In this document: positions 63,816 to 64,000 of the stretch, in pieces
Layout: each line of letters opens with the position of its first letter
How positions within the stretch are numbered: the stretch's first letter is position 1
NCBI RefSeq assembly: GCF_022538115.1
Contig: NZ_JAKZAL010000013.1
Location: forward strand, 1-64,000
Source of the DNA: Cognataquiflexum rubidum
GTDB lineage: Bacteria > Bacteroidota > Bacteroidia > Cytophagales > Cyclobacteriaceae
DNA length: 64,000 bases
Direction: 5' to 3'
Notes under the pieces: model-generated
Seen by the model: only the letters and a program-made list of their open reading frames with translations
Database searches by the model: none
Told to the model about the DNA's origin: nothing
Translations under genes and position numbers: made by a program

Positions 63816-64000
63816 TCAGAATATCACCCCCGAACCAACACTTTCATTGCCATCATACCAAGCTACAAACTGACCGGAGGCAACCCCCCGTTGTGCCTCG
63901 TCAAATAGGATATACAACCCATTTTCCTTCATCAAATAAGTTGCCCATGACAGCGGCTGACGATATCTAATCCTGGAAAGGTATCTTCTGGATTCGCCAA
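63816..64000 (-). CDS. mnmA: tRNA-specific 2-thiouridylase MnmA, C-terminal fragment
   Basis: The last 61 residues of a protein cut by the window edge. The sequence RIRYRQPLSWATYLMKENG, then LYILFDEAQRGVASGQFVAW and YDGNESVGSGVIF before the TGA at 63816-63818, is the typical C-terminal barrel of MnmA. This enzyme thiolates U34 of tRNA Lys, Glu and Gln. The catalytic domain lies beyond the window. It is convergent with the GIY-YIG/tRNA locus and ended by the shared terminator. Confidence 0.9.
   Translation of the reverse strand, partial: GESRRYLSRIRYRQPLSWATYLMKENGLYILFDEAQRGVASGQFVAWYDGNESVGSGVIF

Noticed and set aside
63728-63970. Rightward 80-residue frame at the window end
   Set aside because: The opposite strand encodes the recognisable C-terminus of MnmA, so this frame is its shadow.

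Overview
The window looks like a chromosomal segment of a Bacteroidota bacterium, most likely family Cyclobacteriaceae (Algoriphagus/Aquiflexum-like). The grounds are moderate-to-low GC, AT-rich leaders with few Shine-Dalgarno sites, many Bacteroidota-type lipoproteins and outer-membrane barrels, a type IX secretion sorting tail, TlpA/DUF4369 lipoproteins, a GIN-domain protein, and a large set of MacB/FtsX-type permeases. No rRNA, CRISPR array, prophage or complete insertion sequence was seen.

Layout. 1-6.1 kb: two related membrane proteins, a lipoprotein, then a three-gene cell-envelope operon (DUF2135-like lipoprotein, outer-membrane barrel, PEGA-like repeat protein). 6.2-9.2 kb (minus): acetolactate-synthase-like enzyme and aldehyde dehydrogenase, overlapping by 4 bp. 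9.6-16.4 kb: M15 peptidase, LytS/LytTR two-component pair, FAH-family hydrolase, small lipoprotein, DUF1905/YdeI-like protein, exported phosphodiesterase-like protein and a YgiD-like dioxygenase. 16.8-20.1 kb: DUF1800/DUF1501 pair, the second with a T9SS tail. 20.4-23.6 kb: tandem TlpA lipoproteins with almost identical C-terminal halves. 24.3-27.8 kb: full-length Smc.

28.6-54.6 kb is the dominant accessory block: six ~800-residue FtsX/MacB-type permeases on one strand, later one ABC ATPase and directly behind it a TolC-type outer-membrane protein. Two barrel-like genes, a secreted methyltransferase and a nucleotidyltransferase pair are interspersed. No HlyD/MacA adaptor is present. The gaps are packed with repeats: a ~160-bp element in three copies (one inverted), REP-like words, 7-bp periodic purine/pyrimidine tracts, and G-poor ACAAC-type leaders immediately ahead of most permease start codons. 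A short palindrome recurs upstream of two permeases and the ATPase.

54.7-62.8 kb holds ordinary metabolic and transport genes (NAD(P)H-binding protein, LLM oxidoreductase, Na/Ca exchanger, EamA exporter, site-2 protease, HAD phosphatase).

62.9-63.75 kb is the most unusual locus. Four identical 83-bp units, each a 5' part of a CAU-anticodon tRNA whose anticodon-loop segment is replaced by a CCCGAT...ATCGGG palindrome, precede one intact tRNA. A small GIY-YIG nuclease gene follows, and its stop codon lies inside a second copy of the tRNA 3' part that also carries two palindromes. The window ends inside mnmA on the minus strand.
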